Assembly: GCF_003086295.3 (NCBI RefSeq)
Contig: NW_027255459.1
Span: forward strand, 117,830-181,829
Length of the DNA stretch: 64,000 nt
From: Arachis hypogaea
Lineage: Eukaryota; Streptophyta; Magnoliopsida; Fabales; Fabaceae
Direction: 5' to 3'
Below, piece by piece: positions 63,534 to 64,000 of the stretch (position 1 is its first letter; each line of letters starts with the position of its first letter). The position numbers were made by a program, and so were the translations under genes. The notes below the pieces were generated by a model. The model did not search any database and was not told the DNA's origin. It saw nothing but the letters and a program-made list of their open reading frames with translations.

Positions 63534-64000
63534 AAAAAAATAATGCATCCTCATATATTTAATAAACCTTATCGTATTAAAATCTAAATGTTTTGTTGGT
63601 GTAAATAAGAGTTAAATTAAAATAATCAACAATGTGTTTGCCTAAAAAAATAGAAAAGTGATTCAATTAAAAAAATAATTAAATAATATTATTAAATTAA
63701 AAAGTTAAACAAAGGCTAAATTTTAAAAGATAACTAACATTTTTTTAAATCATAAATTATGCATAGAAATTTTTTGGAACATGATAAAATATCAGACAAG
63801 GTATTTACTTTTTATTTGCAAAATATACATCGATATCTCTTAAAACTAAACTTATAATGTATAGTATTCAATATTATTATATTTTATTGAGTTTAATTTT
63901 AATAGATAATATAAAAAATAATATGAAATCATATTATATTTTTTAATAATTATTAATACAATAAATATAAAAATTAAATATTTTTACTAATTTGATAATA
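63534..64000. other. AT-rich flanking DNA, no gene seen
   Basis: About 470 bp, very rich in A and T, with runs such as ttttttaaatcataaattatgc and tattattatattttattg. There is no satellite unit, no open frame of note and no recognisable element. It is probably intergenic sequence or another decayed transposable element; nothing here decides between these. Confidence 0.7.

Overview
The window looks like nuclear DNA of a flowering plant, probably a subtelomeric or heterochromatic satellite region. Positions 5543-6303 are an interstitial block of plant-type telomere repeat (CCCTAAA, read TTTAGGG on the minus strand). The far right end carries the start of a plant-style LTR retrotransposon. The species cannot be named from the sequence. 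I see no intact protein-coding gene, tRNA, rRNA or CRISPR array.

About 62 kb (1 to about 62,713) is one head-to-tail array of a degenerate ~10-bp telomere-like unit, CCCTAGAAAA on the + strand (TTTTCTAGGG on the minus strand). It is interrupted only by the telomere block and keeps one orientation throughout. Roughly six thousand units are present. The A-tract is the most constant part. The C/T half varies (ccct, tcct, ctct, cgta, cata), as does the link (aga, aaa, cga, tga, ata). Canonical units contain the plant telobox AAACCCTA, and the A-tracts are spaced at about one helical turn.

Above the 10-bp level there is a higher-order repeat of about 3.8-3.9 kb, with four zones. (1) The left zone, 1-13.6 kb, is old and heterogeneous; it has a ~3.72-3.83 kb repeat (1-1800 matched by 3720-5540) cut off by the telomere block. 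(2) The central zone, about 13.6-50.1 kb, is homogenised into alternating landmark types. Each outlier in unit length is explained by one local duplication or deletion. The most striking is a 4,719-bp tandem duplication (16,301-21,019 and 21,020-25,7xx) in which I found only three indels. (3) The right zone, 50.1-58.5 kb, holds two long units, the second missing ~0.68 kb; parts resemble the left zone at 7 and 12 kb more than the centre. (4) After a last partial central-type unit (58.9-59.8 kb), the array becomes disordered to its edge at about 62,713.

The edge abuts a broken Ty3/gypsy-like element on the minus strand: a gag start with two in-frame stops (62,719-62,913), a primer-binding site (62,918-62,930) and a putative 5' LTR (62,933 to about 63,533). 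The rest is AT-rich DNA with no recognisable gene. The layout fits unequal crossing-over that keeps the middle fresh and lets the edges decay; that is inference.
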